Shown here piece by piece: positions 22,652 to 34,844 of a stretch of DNA of 64,000 nt. The notes under the pieces are model-generated. The model saw only the letters and a program-made list of their open reading frames with translations, made no database searches and was not told where the DNA came from. Location: the NCBI RefSeq assembly GCF_001653235.2, contig NC_035793.1, positions 3,100,001 to 3,164,000 on the forward strand. The letters are read 5' to 3'. A program made the position numbers and the translations under genes. This DNA comes from Pochonia chlamydosporia 170. Taxonomy: Eukaryota; Ascomycota; Sordariomycetes; Hypocreales; Clavicipitaceae. Position 1 is the stretch's first letter. Every line of letters begins with the position of its first letter.

Positions 22652-25622
22652 GGCGCATGGTGACGAGCCAGAAGAAAAGAGAATGGGAGTAGCAATATTA
22701 AGGAGTGATATTGGATGGATGAAAGGGAATTCGAAGGAAGGGGAAAAGAGAAAAGAGAAGCCGTCTGCAATGGGTTGAGGTTGCAGCCAAACCAGACCAA
22801 CGACTCGACTTGCAGAACAGTGCGGAAGTGGACATGGCATGACATGGACATGGACATGGACTTGAGGGTGGATGTGGATTTGAAGTGGATGTAGGTACCT
22901 GGGTAGATAGACAGGTGTCTGCTTGCCCGCTTGCCTGCTTGACTTGACTAGCCAGAGTTGGGATGGACAGGCAGATGGAGCACTAGGGAAGGAGCATTCA
23001 CGCTCATGCCCTGAGCTTGTATTGGCCGAGACGAATTTACGGACATACGTGGAGACGTGGATGCGGCTTGTGAAATGTGGAAAGAGCGATCAATGATGGT
23101 TGCGGCAAACTTGGGGGGAACGGAACCAAGTCTGGCGTGAGAGTTACTGCAGATTGTACCAGGCATGATGGCTGGGCCAACAATTGCACACGCTGCTTTA
23201 ATCCGGCTTCCTCTCCGCCACCATCACACGAGCAAACCCATGGCCGAGCATACACGTGGTCCAAACCTCCTGTTGAGCCTCTTTGTGCCTGTTGTAGGTT
23301 GGTCTGGCGAACCAGTGGCTTGCCGACTCGTTATCGAAGATTGATGCATGGGGTTCACTGCTCACAGATTCCGATGGGATGACAACGATGCCGCCCATGC
23401 ACGAGATAGTAGGCGCCCCATTCCACCTACAAGGCAACCCGTTTCAGGAGCCCTGGCCCTTGTCTCTGGCATTTCGTTTGTTCTGTTGGCAGAAGTCCGA
23501 CAGGCAGTCTCACTGCACATGCCTTCAGCAGTCTTTCGCAGGGGAGCTGGATCGGCTGAGCCGAAACACCAGACACCTATCAAACGCCATCCAACGTGGA
23601 GGGTGGGCCGGACAGGGGACGGGAATCTAGTGCGGCACTCATCCGGGATTACCTTGTCTCTGGTGTTCCTTCAGATTCTGAATCATCTCCATTCTCTTTG
23701 TTGGTACTCTGTGTGGTTTCCATCATTTTGAAACGACCTGCATTTCCAGCCCGTGGAGAGTATGCCTCGGAGGGGGCGAAGGAGATTCACGCACTCGGCA
23801 GTATTAACAGTCTCTTCAGCCAGACGATTTGATCTTTGCGGTGCAGCCAATCAAACCTGTTCTCCATAGACTCGGAGACCGTTGAGGGCCAGCCGAATTT
23901 TGCGTGCCTAGTGGTTGGATGTTGAATCCTACCCATATAGAAGCAAGAAAGCCTACACGCAAGGTAAATGGTTCAGCCACAACAACACAAGCTACCTGGT
24001 CACGCGAAGTAGGAATGGTTTGTTGGCTTCGCGAGTCTGCTCAAAACGCCAGAGACAGACACTCTGCTGGCCACAACTTCTGTGACATCCTTGCTGCGAA
24101 GAGTCGCTTCCACAAAAGATGAAACTGGAAACGCCAAATCCACAAAACACTTTATTCGCTTTTGATCATTCTACAAATTTCCGGCCACGCCACTGCCCAT
24201 TCAGGCAAACGCAAGATCTTGCTGGTTCCACAGGTAACACAGGGTCATGGTGTTTCGATCCAAAAAAATACACGAGGAAGTGGTCCATCTCCACTAACCC
24301 CACGAGCCACTCCGAACCACTATATTGAAGAATCAGTTTGGTAAGATGCTTGAATTTGACGAGAAGCTCAAGTTGCCAGTCCACGATGCGCTTTGCACGC
24401 GTTGAGGGAGAAGGAAAGCGGTAAAGTCCATCCCCCAAGCACTGAGACGCCAGACTTCACCAAGCATCAGCATGTTATAACTTTGAGCTCTAGTTCCAGT
24501 CGCTCCTTGGCTTGTTTTTCATGTTGTGTCATCTATTCATCAGTCCAAACCCATCCATCCATCTCCACGGCTCCACCTTAGGGCCAGAGGCGTTCGGTGG
24601 ATACAGTTGCACTAAAACGCCGTTTCCACCGGCAAAGCTGTGGGGTTCGAGCTGTTCTGCACTTATCTTGCCTCTTGTTTTGAGGTTTGAGGTGCAGAGG
24701 AAATGTTCTGAAACGAGTGATTTATTTCATTCAGTTGCAGGCCTTGGGTTTGACCAGTGGCGTCAACATGGCGATCTGAGCAGTTACCAACATCGGCAAA
24801 TAAAATGCGTGTTTTCTGTACATGCAAATAAATCCCTTGCTCTCGAGAGCAAATATTTGTGCAGGTTGTGATCTTGGGTTGGAACCTGAACTTCAGATGA
24901 CAACAAGGTAAACTCACATTCGCTCGGCTCAAACGCGTCGTGTACGCGTCGTGCTTGCGAGGTTTCCAGAAAATTATGCAGTTTAATTTAAGCTGTGAAC
25001 TTCTTGTTTGATCTGAATCGTCCGCAGTTATAAGGGGCTAAAACGTTAGGAGTTTGCCAAGTTATATGGAAGAATGGTTTCTTCTTGAGCCCTGGATAAT
25101 TGCTCTACTCTATAGGCTGAAACTGCGGTGTCTACTACCATTTTATAATACAGCCATTTCTAAAGTGCCATGCTGCAAGAAGTGATATTTTCTAGCTTTT
25201 AGAAATCTCCTCTGCTGTAAATAAAATCGACCTCGAGGTCATTCTCGCTTACTCGGTCCTATCATGTTTTAGACTTATTATGGGTCACACCGCGGTGTCA
25301 CAGTGAATTCCATTTTCACAAGTCCTCGCAGTTCACTGCCCAGATATGTCGAGTGCTATTCCTTTCTCGCTCCTCGCTCGAGCTTGAGCATAGTATTATT
25401 GCATCGCCAAGCATTCACTCCCCTAGTAGATTCTTACTTTCCTGCCTTCGCTCCAGCTCGCCACTATCTCGTCAAGCGCCGTTGCAAATTCGACATTGCG
25501 CTGCTGAGGATCGCCTGCTCTTCCTTCCCATCTACCGAGAAACAGAATTTGGCTGTGTTGAAACGAGAACCATCACCAGTGGCTCTCATTCTCGGGCCCG
25601 CGGTGCTGGGCTCTCTCGAAAA
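22652..25622. other. Intergenic, 3.0 kb, divergent promoters
   Basis: No gene recognised. Separates the F-box gene (left, minus) from the membrane protein gene (right, plus). An ATGGAC hexanucleotide repeat lies at 22841-22861. An open frame covers 25303-25722 on the plus strand but it overlaps the leader and first exon of the next gene in a different frame and lacks family features. 24900-25300 is A/T-richer than its surroundings. Confidence 0.6.
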
Positions 25623-28186
25623 ATGCACCCAGACAATGACGAGGTATGTGTTTAGACAATTGCCACTGAGTTTCCCTCCATTTCCTTCCATTCGTGCATT
25701 CTCTGATCACACAGTCGCCTGACCAGTGGACCGACATAACTGGGACCAACCTTGGTGCCAAACGGATGGGACACAGCAAGACATTGCCAAAGGAGCTTGC
25801 GAGTCCCTTCAATGATCCGATCCGTGAAGACGAAGTAGCCGAACCTCAAGAGTTTGAAATCTGGGAAGACGCAAAGTCCATACCGGGTAGTTTTGTGTCA
25901 GACCTCCCTGCTTGGAAAGAACCACAATCGACCGTACGAACTGTTTCTCCATATCCTAAACCCATTCTCCAAGGAGGAGATGACCCAAACTCGGAATGGG
26001 AAACCATCGCAATAGACGAGGAAACCATCCTGAAGCCAAGCACCAGACTGAGACAACGAGTCGAACATGGCCGTCTAGCATTTCCAGTGCAAGATATCAT
26101 GGGTCGTGTTCGTCAAGCCACGGAAAGAGCACAACGAAGAAACACCGATCTCATAGCACCAACCTCAGCCCGTAAACTGGCCATTTTGCCGACGTTCAGC
26201 ACCAGCAACATTCCCAATGATGGTTTGCAGCGTGCCTCGAGCGTTTATGAAGACGACAAGGAGACCTGCAAACCCAGTTTCAGCAGCAAGCAGGAGGCGT
26301 ACACGCCCGAAATGTCTCGTGCTCTGAGCAAAAAACGCCCCTTCACATTTAATTTCGACCGTAATGTATATGGTGAACTCGTATCCAGCTACTCCAAGTC
26401 CTCGAGCCGTGCGAGCAACGACCCGTTTCGATATGACGGCGAAGGCTACTCTCTATTTCTGAACCCTTCGGCCGAAAAGGAGGTCAGTAGGGCTCTCTAC
26501 CGCACTAATAGCAGGAGCGAAGCTGCAAGTACCGCCATTTACTCTCCGAAGAAGAATTTCCCAAACAGCATGGGAAGACGGCTCCAAGCAGGGTCGTTTT
26601 ATGACAACGCCGTCATACAATCAACTTAGAAAGTCGATGATACGGTTAAAGTTCCTGTCATTAAACACGTCCATCTCAGCCCTACCAGCGACGAGCACCC
26701 ATTATCAAAGCTCGGTGAGATGGTTGAGGCTACCTCGGGCAAGAAGGATACAGACGGCGACTGGCAGACAGTCACTACGGAACAGGCTCCTCATCGAGCC
26801 TTGGAATTAACCCTTCGACTGAATAGAGATGTGGGTAGCAGTCTTGCCGACGTATCGGACGCTTCTGAAGACGAGACATTCGACCAATTCATCGATGCCA
26901 GCGCAAATTCTCAGAAGGTGCGTCACACTCACCACGGTAGAAAAGGGTACGACGACATATCAAAAACCCAAACAACCTCTACAGGATTCCCACGCCAGTC
27001 TCACTCTGTGAATCGGGCTCAGTCCCGTGCTGCGGCTGCGGTCCGGCACCTGAACCGCCTCTCGACTGATACATCTAACATGCCCAAGCTGTCGAGCAAG
27101 TTATCTGGGTTGCGAAAACCGGTAATGAGCTACAACAGCCTGGACTCCGATCCAGAGCAAGATGAATTTGAGACAGCACTCCCCGTTTCTCCAAACGCCG
27201 TCGTGGAAACCGTTTCGTGTAGACACAAACAGTGGTCCGGCTCGATACAGCGCCGAGACTCACAAGAGATCCTTGGCCTTGGAACACGGGACGGAGATAC
27301 TCCATACAAGAGCAGAGACTTTGCTCACCAGAGCAGCCTACTTGACTATAGTATCCCTCAGCTTCCATTCCCGCTTATAAGTCTACCAGAAGCAGCCCTC
27401 CTGCAATCCGAGCGCCGCAAGCGCGGAGAGGAGGATCACACCGAAGTTGGCTCAATGTTTGCCGCCAAAGCACGCTCCTTCACTATCAGCACAGTGTCTT
27501 CATACGGGCCAAAAACACCAAATACACCAGTTTATGACGCCCATTACACAAGTGGTTTGCCCAAACCACAAAAGGCATACCAACGACACACGCCGTTGCG
27601 AACTCTCCGTAAGTCTTCTCCGCAAAAAGCAACTCGCCAGACTGCATCTGATAATGTGAATACAGCATACGAACCAACTCAGGGACAGCTCAACTCCTCT
27701 GGCATCCTCGACACCAACTCTGGGTCCTTCTTCCGCACTTCCCTGCCAACGAATACGTCCCTGCTCTCAGCGCGCTTCTTTCGCCTAAGCGGCTTCTCTG
27801 CACGAACTCGCCAGCGCAGAGACACTCTCAAGCACACTTCTGACGCTGCCAATCTCGAATACAGCTTTTTCAGTCCTTCGGAGACGGAGTTGATTCGTTC
27901 CGCGAGGGAGGACATCTTGTACCGACGCCGGCAGTGTCCAGAGGAGGATGGGCCTCAGAGCCGGGTGTTTATGGTCATTGTTGTGATTACCTTGCTTTTT
28001 CCATTGATTGGGCTGTTGGCGCTGTATGGAAAGTTTGATGCGACAATTGCATGGTATGGAAAGGGACAGAGGGGGTATTTGACGGCCGAGCAGAGAGGAA
28101 TCTTGAAGCGGCAGCTTTTCGTGGAGGCTGTTGTGTATTTGGGGCTGATTGTTTCGCTGTCTGTGTACTATTCTGTTCATGGATGA
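25623..28186 (+). CDS. Large polar protein with two C-terminal membrane helices; in-frame TAG at codon 312
   Basis: Exon 1 is 25623-25643 (MHPDNDE), intron 25644-25714, then one open stretch 25715-28186 broken only by a TAG at 26627-26629. Reading through gives 830 codons. The frame is the same on both sides of the TAG, and the 90 bases after it, before any ATG, are as protein-like as the rest. Most of the protein is polar, rich in Ser, Arg and Glu, with blocks such as NSEWETIAIDEET and SDASEDETFDQFIDAS. The C-terminus holds two hydrophobic segments (VFMVIVVITLLFPLIGLLAL, and VEAVVYLGLIVSLSVYYSV). I do not recognise a functional family. Explanations for the TAG: recoding by mRNA editing, a nonsense mutation (G to A of the kind left by RIP), or a phase-0 intron ending in CTTAG, for example from 26483 (GTCAGT) to 26629, which would remove 49 codons. 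Confidence 0.75.
26620..26638 (+). promoter_or_regulatory. Hairpin presenting the in-frame UAG in its loop
   Basis: The RNA of 26620-26638 can fold into a hairpin: AUC pairs with GAU, then one A/C mismatch, then ACUU pairs with AAGU, around a three-base loop AGA. The A of the UAG stop codon (26628) is the first loop base and has U at -1. This is the context described for A-to-I editing sites in Fusarium and Neurospora fruiting bodies (A in hairpin loops, strong U at -1). The fold is drawn by eye. Confidence 0.5.
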
Positions 28187-28525
28187 TGTGGCGGGAGGAA
28201 TGGCAGGGATTGGAATTTTGTAGGATTGACGGATCGTGAGAGGTTGTGATGGATATGTGAGTAGGTAAGATGATGGATTTTGGGAAGAGAAGCTCGTCAT
28301 GTTTGAGAACTTTTAACGATGTATGGAAAATTTGTTTATATCATGAACATGGATAGAAGAATTGCGCAGGCCGGTAATGACGGTGATGCAGTGATAGTTA
28401 CATTGATGGTTTGTAGCTGGCATTCTCACACGTCCCATGGTGGAAGCCGCATATACTCTGTATTCTGTGCAATCCGATGGTATCAATAAACAACTCTTCC
28501 ATCCCTCCAATTCTGTCGTCCCGTA
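28187..28525. other. Convergent 3' flanks
   Basis: Between two converging genes; A/T-rich, no open frame of note. Confidence 0.6.
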
Positions 28526-28882
28526 TCACTTCTTGCTGTCCTGCCTACTACCCTCACCACATCCCGAGTAATACCTCAATCCCCCAGGCGAAGTATAAAC
28601 CGAACTGCCTTGACCATTGTTGTAGTAGGTGCTACCATTCGGATTCGAGTAGTAGTAGGAGCCGTCGCTACGTGGGATTAGTTTTGTCTCTAGGTCCGGT
28701 CGTTTGATAGACATACGCGTTGGAATAGTGATACGAATTCGTGTTTCGTACGTCATTTCCGTAATCACGAGCACAGTAGTGATTGCCCTGGTTTGACAGA
28801 TTTAGTAGCCTTTGTGGTTATTTATACTCGTAATACTTACGTCCCTGTTGACTCCACAAGACTTGTATGTAAATTCAGGCAT
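28526..28882 (-). CDS. Small Tyr/Ser/Gly/Asn-rich protein, conserved fungal type
   Basis: Three small exons, 28841-28882, 28717-28787 and 28526-28667, give 84 aa starting MPEFTYKSCGVNRD. Both introns (53 and 49 nt) have consensus donors (GTAAGT, GTATGT) and CTAA-type branch sites. The middle is made of short Tyr/Ser/Asn blocks (DGSYYYSNPNGSTYYNNGQG) and the end is charged (GSRQDSKK). No signal peptide or membrane segment. I recall similar small proteins of unknown function in other Sordariomycetes; nothing in the sequence tells the role. The frame is open upstream to about 29380 with an in-frame ATG at 29314, so a longer N-terminus cannot be excluded, but MPEF is the better start because the upstream part has no such composition. 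Confidence 0.72.
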
Positions 28883-30722
28883 CTTGTCAATCGGACACGA
28901 TGGGCAAAGAAAGCGACCAAGATTACTGCACGATGCTGTAGTGATTGAAGGTCCAAACTTATGAAGGAGAGAGGGAGGGTGATGAATGACGTGGGTATGG
29001 GGTAGATAGGGAGGCTGCCCAACAGGCGTTACGAGGCGTGCGATATCACTTTGGCGGGCAGAGTGGCGCGAATCAAACGTGATCAATTTACATGGCATAA
29101 ATTGGGCTGTCGCAGGAAAGAGCAAGGGCTCGCTGTGATTTGATATGGAAGGTGAATAGACGAGATGAGCTACATCCGGTGGTGAAGGTAGGCGAAGATA
29201 TCGCCCACATTCGAGTATACACCAACACAGCGCAATATGCCCTAGCACACGCCGCGATATGCGATACCTCCTACGTTTGAACCCCAGTTGTGATTCGGCG
29301 GGCAAGGAATTCATGATGGCAAGGGGGTTGAGGTCCGTCGTTGATTTAAATTCTCCAGATGTCTTGACTGAGCATATCATTGCTACTGGTACGTATTCTA
29401 TGTTGTATCGCCTCTGAGATTGGGACAGTAGTCAACGTGGCACTGGTTCAGTGCGGGGGTTAACTCATGAGATCGTACAGACGGAAGCGTGGGCGTTACT
29501 GGATACCTAGATATTCATCAGCAATGCGTTGAGAACCATGGCATGTACCAGTGCTCTGTTGGTTGGCCGCAATTCGCTTGAAACAAGCTATTTTCTCAGT
29601 ATAGAAAGCTGGAGAATCGCTGTTGCCATTGCCTCACAACTCAGGTCATTGAAGCAGACGGGGAAAGTGAGCATCCACTTGGGCGAAGTGAAGACTTGGA
29701 CAAGACGAACTAAGCTCCAAGTCCAAGATGGTGCTATAAATAAGCAGCTTGAAGAATAAATCGCATCATGTCGTCGGAATTGCTGGCATGGACACATGCT
29801 TGGTACGCCAACACCAGCACCATCTAGGGACATATTGACAGGACCACGTCTGCAGCAGTGAATCGAGCCAATCGGAGTTAATATCTATGCCTCCAACGGC
29901 AATGCAGCATGGCGGCCCTGACTTGCAGATAAACAGGCAACATTGGATGGATGTCGGCTCCAGGGGCAAAGGAAACAGCCCGTCGTACGGGGTTGACCGA
30001 AAGTTGTGGGTTCAGCGACGAAAAGGTCTCCCGGGTCATCCAACGGAGAACGCAGGAACCAAGACCTATTGACAGCCAGTTATCAGTGAATCCACCACCT
30101 GCATGTGCTGGCACTTGAAGTCATGAGTGGCGCTCGAGGCGAGTAAGAAGTGGCCGCCAGGTGGTTCAACTGGTGAGTCGCGAAGTAGACATTTTCATGA
30201 CAGGAAGATAGAGAGGCAGATTTTGATGAACAGAGGGTGCAATTGCAGTACAAGAGCATCATCTAGATGATACAAGATTAGATGCGGGAAATTGATCAAC
30301 GGGCGAAATATCACACTGCCAGTATGTAAATACGGACGGAGTATGCCATTTGTTGATATTCGCACTGGCAACATTGGTCATGTTAGATGTGCTCCTGAAA
30401 TATTAGGCCATACGCTTGTCAAAACAGGACTAGCGCACCTTCGAGGACCCTTCTCGGTGGTTGTCTGGCTCGGTTACCCCACCTCAAGCGGGTACACAGC
30501 AAAGGCGAACAAGAAAAAAAAAAGTGTTTGGGGTGGCCCGAAAAAAAAAATCACAAAAATTTTGGCTGGTGGGAGAGAAAGAATTTCTACACCGATATAC
30601 CCCACTGCTATCGTCCGCGCAAAACTCTCCTCCCTCTTAATCTCTCTTCCTCTCCATCCTCTTTCAGTCGTTATCGACGTCCGACAATTTCTCTCCTCCT
30701 CCCCTTTCAGACATAATCCAAG
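28883..30722. other. Intergenic, 1.8 kb, promoter of the Hsp70 gene
   Basis: No gene recognised. 30508-30550 holds two poly-A tracts separated by a G-rich stretch, and 30600-30722 is a C/T-rich leader typical of highly expressed fungal genes. A GAA/TTC inverted pair at about 30587-30595 resembles half of a heat-shock element, but no full three-unit element is seen, which fits SSB-type Hsp70s that are not heat-induced. Confidence 0.55.
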
Positions 30723-31546
30723 ATGGCTGACGAAGTTTACGACGGTGCCATTGGTATCGATTTGGGTGCGTAATAGCCTTCCTGACGCTTGTTGAGATTC
30801 TGGTGTTCAAACCGAGGTGTTGTTGTGGGTGAAGTTTTTAAACGGTCACGTTTTCTTCGTCACTGCAAGGCTTTGGTGGTCTCTACAGAAATTTTCCCAA
30901 CATCAGATTGACAGAGACTTGATGGACTGACAACACATCCAGGTACCACCTATTCCTGCGTGGCCACCTACGAGGGTACCAATGTCGAAATCATTGCCAA
31001 CGAGCAGGGTTCCTTCACCACCCCTTCATTCGTCTCCTTCACCGACAAGGAGCGTTTGATTGGTGATGCTGCCAAGAACAATGCTGCCATGAACCCCAAG
31101 AACACCGTCTTCGATGCCAAGTGAGTGTTTGACGCAACGACCCTCTGGATGAATGCGGCTGCGCCGATTCTATCCCGCGTTGCCTACATGTTCAAAACGC
31201 TAACATGATCACCCTTAGGCGTCTGATCGGTCGCCGTTTCGATGACCCTACCGTCAAGAAGGACATCGAGTCTTGGCCTTTCACCATCATTGACGATGCT
31301 GGTCAGCCCAAGATCCAGGTCGAGTACCTCGGCGAGACCAAGACTTTCTCCGCCCAGGAGATCTCTGCCATGGTCCTCCTCAAGGTGCGTTCTCCTCCAC
31401 TGTCCCGGATGCGGGGTATTCTTTTCAATGTTCAGAAGAAATAATTGAACTAACAATTCCCACAGATGAAGGAGATTGCTGAGACCAAGCTCGGCAAGAA
31501 GGTCGAGAAGGCCGTCATCACTGTCCCCGCCTACTTCAACGACAAC

Positions 31547-31578
<32 letters not shown>

Positions 31579-31589
31579 TTCCGGCCTGA

Positions 31590-31620
<31 letters not shown>

Positions 31621-33314
31621 TGCCGCCATTGCCTATGGCCTGGGCTCTGGCAAGACCGACAAGGAGCGCAACGTCCTGATCTACGATCTTGGTGGCGGTA
31701 CCTTCGATGTCTCCCTTCTTAACATCCAGGGTGGTGTTTTCACCGTCAAGGCCACCGCTGGTGACACCCATCTTGGTGGTCAGGACTTCGACACCAACCT
31801 TCTCGAATTCTGCAGAAATGCCTTCACCCGCAAGTCCAAGAAGGACTTGAGCGGTGATGCTCGTGCTCTGCGAAGACTCCGTACTGCTTGCGAGCGTGCC
31901 AAGCGTACTCTCTCTAGCGGTGCCCAGGCTACCATTGAGATTGACTCTCTTTTCGATGGCGAGGACTTCACCTTGACCATCACCCGTGCTCGTTTCGAGG
32001 ACCTGAACGCCAAGGCTTTCGCTGGCACCCTCGAGCCTGTTGCCCAGGTTCTCAAGGACGCCGCCATTGAGAAGTCTGCTGTTGACGAGATCGTCCTTGT
32101 CGGTGGCTCTACCCGTATCCCCAAGATCCAGAAGCTCCTGTCCGAGTTCTTCGACGGTAAGAAGCTCGAGAAGAGCATCAACCCCGACGAGGCCGTTGCC
32201 TACGGTGCCGCCGTCCAGGCCGGTATCCTCTCCGGCAAGGCCACCTCCGCTGAGACCTCCGACCTTCTCCTTCTCGATGTCATTCCATTGTCCCTTGGTG
32301 TTGCCATGGAGGGCAATATCTTCGCCCCAGTTGTTCCAAGATCCACGACGGTCCCCTGTATCAAGAAGAGGTGAGAATACGCTTTTTTTATTGGTGTTGC
32401 GTGTGCCGTTTCGCCCACACCTGTTGGACATCGCGAACTTTTTTTTGGTGTTTTACCACCAGGGGCAAGTGTGCCTGCCACTCCTTCCCCAATATTGCAC
32501 AAGTGTGCTGCACTTTCACAAACAGGAAACCAGCTTGCTGGCAGCTCCTTCCAAACTATGGTGCCAGCTGCACAAACGCTGCCAGCTACACAAACGCTGC
32601 CAGCTGCACAAACGCAGCCAGCTGCACAAACGCTGCCAGCTGCACAAACGCTGCCAGCTGCACAAACGCTACCAGCTGCCAGCCCTTAACCTTTTTTTTT
32701 TGAGCGATTTCCCGAGTTTCATTCATATATCACGAAACAGCCGCTGACTGACTTGTATCAGAACTTTCACCACTGTTGCCGACAACCAGCAGACTGTTCA
32801 GTTCCCCGTCTACCAGGGTGAGCGTGTCAACTGCGAGGACAACACCTCCCTCGGAGAGTTCACTCTTGCTCCTATCCCTCCCATGCGTGCTGGTGAGGCT
32901 GTCCTCGAGTGTGTTTTCGAGGTCGATGTCAACGGTATCCTCAAGGTCACCGCCTCTGAGAAGACCTCTGGTCGCAGCGCCAACATCACCATTGCCAACT
33001 CTGTTGGTAAGCTCTCCAGCGGTGAGATCGAGAAGATGATCTCCGACGCCGAGGCTTTCAAGAGCAACGACGAGGCCTTCAGCAAGCGATTCGAGGCTAA
33101 GCAGCAGCTCGAGTCCTACATTGGCCGCGTTGAGGAAATTGTCACCGACCCTACTCTGTCCCTGAAGCTTAAGCGTGGCCAGAAGGAGAAGATCGAGCAG
33201 ACCATCTCCGAGGCCATGGCCACTCTTGAGATCACCGACTCCTCTGCTGAGGACCTCAAGAAGCAGGAGCTTGCCCTTAAGCGCCTTGTCACCAAGGCCA
33301 TGTCTTCCCGATAA
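30723..33314 (+). CDS. SSB1: Ribosome-associated Hsp70 chaperone, SSB type
   Basis: Five exons, 30723-30765, 30943-31120, 31219-31384, 31466-32370 and 32762-33314, give 614 aa, the usual SSB length. N-terminus [20 protein letters not shown], ATPase motifs [28 protein letters not shown] and [14 protein letters not shown], then the substrate-binding domain ([20 protein letters not shown]) and the lid. The start and the C-terminus ([11 protein letters not shown], no EEVD) separate it from cytosolic SSA Hsp70, and the absence of a signal peptide or HDEL separates it from BiP. SSB proteins bind nascent chains at the ribosome exit with the RAC complex. Codon use is strongly biased to C-ending codons, as expected for high expression. 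Intron 4 (391 nt) is unusually long here and holds a minisatellite. Confidence 0.96.
32563..32680. repeat. 18-bp minisatellite inside SSB intron 4, six units plus a partial
   Basis: Units of GCCAGCTGCACAAACGCT run head to tail from 32563 to 32670, with single-base changes in units 2 and 3, then a partial unit. Each unit contains CAGCTG. It lies wholly in the intron at 32371-32761. Frames through it are open because 18 is divisible by three, but the exon 4 frame hits a TGA just inside the intron, so it is not coding in the main transcript. Confidence 0.9.
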
Positions 33315-34530
33315 ATGCAGTCATCCCAATACCCGGCGTCGGGGTGACAGGGAAAAGGGTGAATCGGCGATGTGACGAAAAAGAGAATAAGTTAACGTTG
33401 GAGAAAGTTCCAAAGGCGTTGTTATTTAAGTGGTGGCACCTTTTTGTCTTGCAGGAAATGGACGGAGGGACGCACCGATCGTGGAGCAATCGATCTACTG
33501 GGTCTCGGAATGAGAAGGCATGTTTCGAGAGCCCAGGGGGATGGGCTTTATAAATTATTTCCCTTTGTTCTGGTTTTTTCTACTTTTTCACATTTTCCCG
33601 GATCTGTGTGGATTCATGTAACGGAGATAACGAAGGCACTCTAAAAGTTCTGCAAACCAAAAAGTTTTCTGTTTCATCGGGTGCTCAATGTCGGGAGAAG
33701 CCACGATGGATGATGATGCTGCATAGTTTGAGGGTGCCCTGGGCCGATAAAGGCCGGATGGCCTGATGATGTGCGAGGAACGAACGGCCTATGAATTTAT
33801 AGACTCGGTAGAATGGAAAATACGGATTGAAATTGTCAAATAATGCACTGTTTGCTTGAAATGGAGTTGTGTGTTAGACGATGAGTGACGTGTTGTCGTG
33901 TACTTGTCTTGTTGCCTGCATATGCGCTGCCGGATTAGCAATTATAATCGCAGCGCCGCAGGCAAGGACAGAGTTTTAGTCCCTAAATTTACTGGGAAGT
34001 GAGGGCAAGGCCCGAGCAAACATGATAATTGCACTCAGAGGATAAAGAATATAGTGATATCTGGAAGTGGTAGTTAGTATGGCACACCGCCCCCCGAGCA
34101 ACAATGAGCCGCCCCCCTTAGCAATCCTCCTCATTGATTGCGTTAAGGCACCTTTTTCTTTTTGCTGCACCTTTGGCCTCTGGCTGCAAAAATACACCAC
34201 AACTAAGAGCAAAAAAAAGTAGTGCATATTTATCGCGTGCCTCTGGTTACTATATTTACTATAACTCTTTTTCTATAGAATGCGCCGCCAACCAAGAACG
34301 CGGCCACCCGCTGCCTTTGAGCGCATTTTGCGATTTTTGCAAACTCAATTTGGCAGCAAACGGACATGGGGATGCACGAATTGATGCGGAAGCGCCCTAG
34401 TCCGCATTTTTCAACAGCTTGCGACGTTGCCAAATCTGGTTCACAGTTTCCTTCTTTTACATCCATCATTATTTCTTTCTCTTGGAGGTTATCAGGGAAT
34501 ACCTCTTTCTTCTTGCTATTCATCACTGAT
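33315..34530. other. Intergenic, 1.2 kb
   Basis: SSB 3' flank, then DNA with runs of C and T/A (34088-34215) and no recognised gene. Open frames at 33976-34535 on both strands are short and compositionally unlike the neighbouring genes. Confidence 0.6.
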
Positions 34531-34844
34531 TTCAACTACAGCTAAATACATCCTCGCTCTTCAGGATGTCGTTTCAACCCTATGACAGCGACTATAACAT
34601 GAAAATTCATGATCTCACCGCTTACACAGACGATGATTTCATCGGGCGTCTGATCCCACGATGCCATTCGGAGGTCTGGGCCAGAATGTTCAACTACAGC
34701 TAAACACATCCTCGCTCTTCAGGATATCGTTTCAACCCTATGACAGCGACAGTGACAGCGACTATGACATGGAAATTCATGATCTCACCGCTTACACAGA
34801 CGATGATTTCATCGAGTATGCGTTCGGAGGTCTGGGCCAGAAGG
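34531..34844 (+). repeat. Tandem duplication of about 157 bp
   Basis: Copy 1 is 34531-34688 and copy 2 34689-34844. They are nearly identical: both contain TTCAACTACAGCTAAA at the left end, a CTTCAG splice-acceptor-like site, the coding blocks for SFQPYDSD and IHDLTAYTDDDFI, and TTCGGAGGTCTGGGCCAGAA at the right end. Copy 2 has 12 extra bases in the Ser-Asp run and lacks 14 bases present in copy 1 before TTCGGAGG; the second change puts the two copies in different frames downstream. The high identity suggests a recent event. Confidence 0.88.

Noticed and set aside
25303..25722. 139-codon plus-strand frame before the membrane protein gene
   Set aside because: Covers the leader and exon 1 of that gene in another frame; exon 1 with its GTATGT donor explains the site better.
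29262..29295. GTTTGAACCCC as a tRNA T-arm
   Set aside because: No D-arm, anticodon arm or acceptor pairing at the right distances.
31184..32431. 415-codon open frame antisense to the SSB gene
   Set aside because: Mirror of biased Hsp70 codons; such long antisense frames are usual in highly expressed Hsp70 genes, and it crosses two introns of the real gene.
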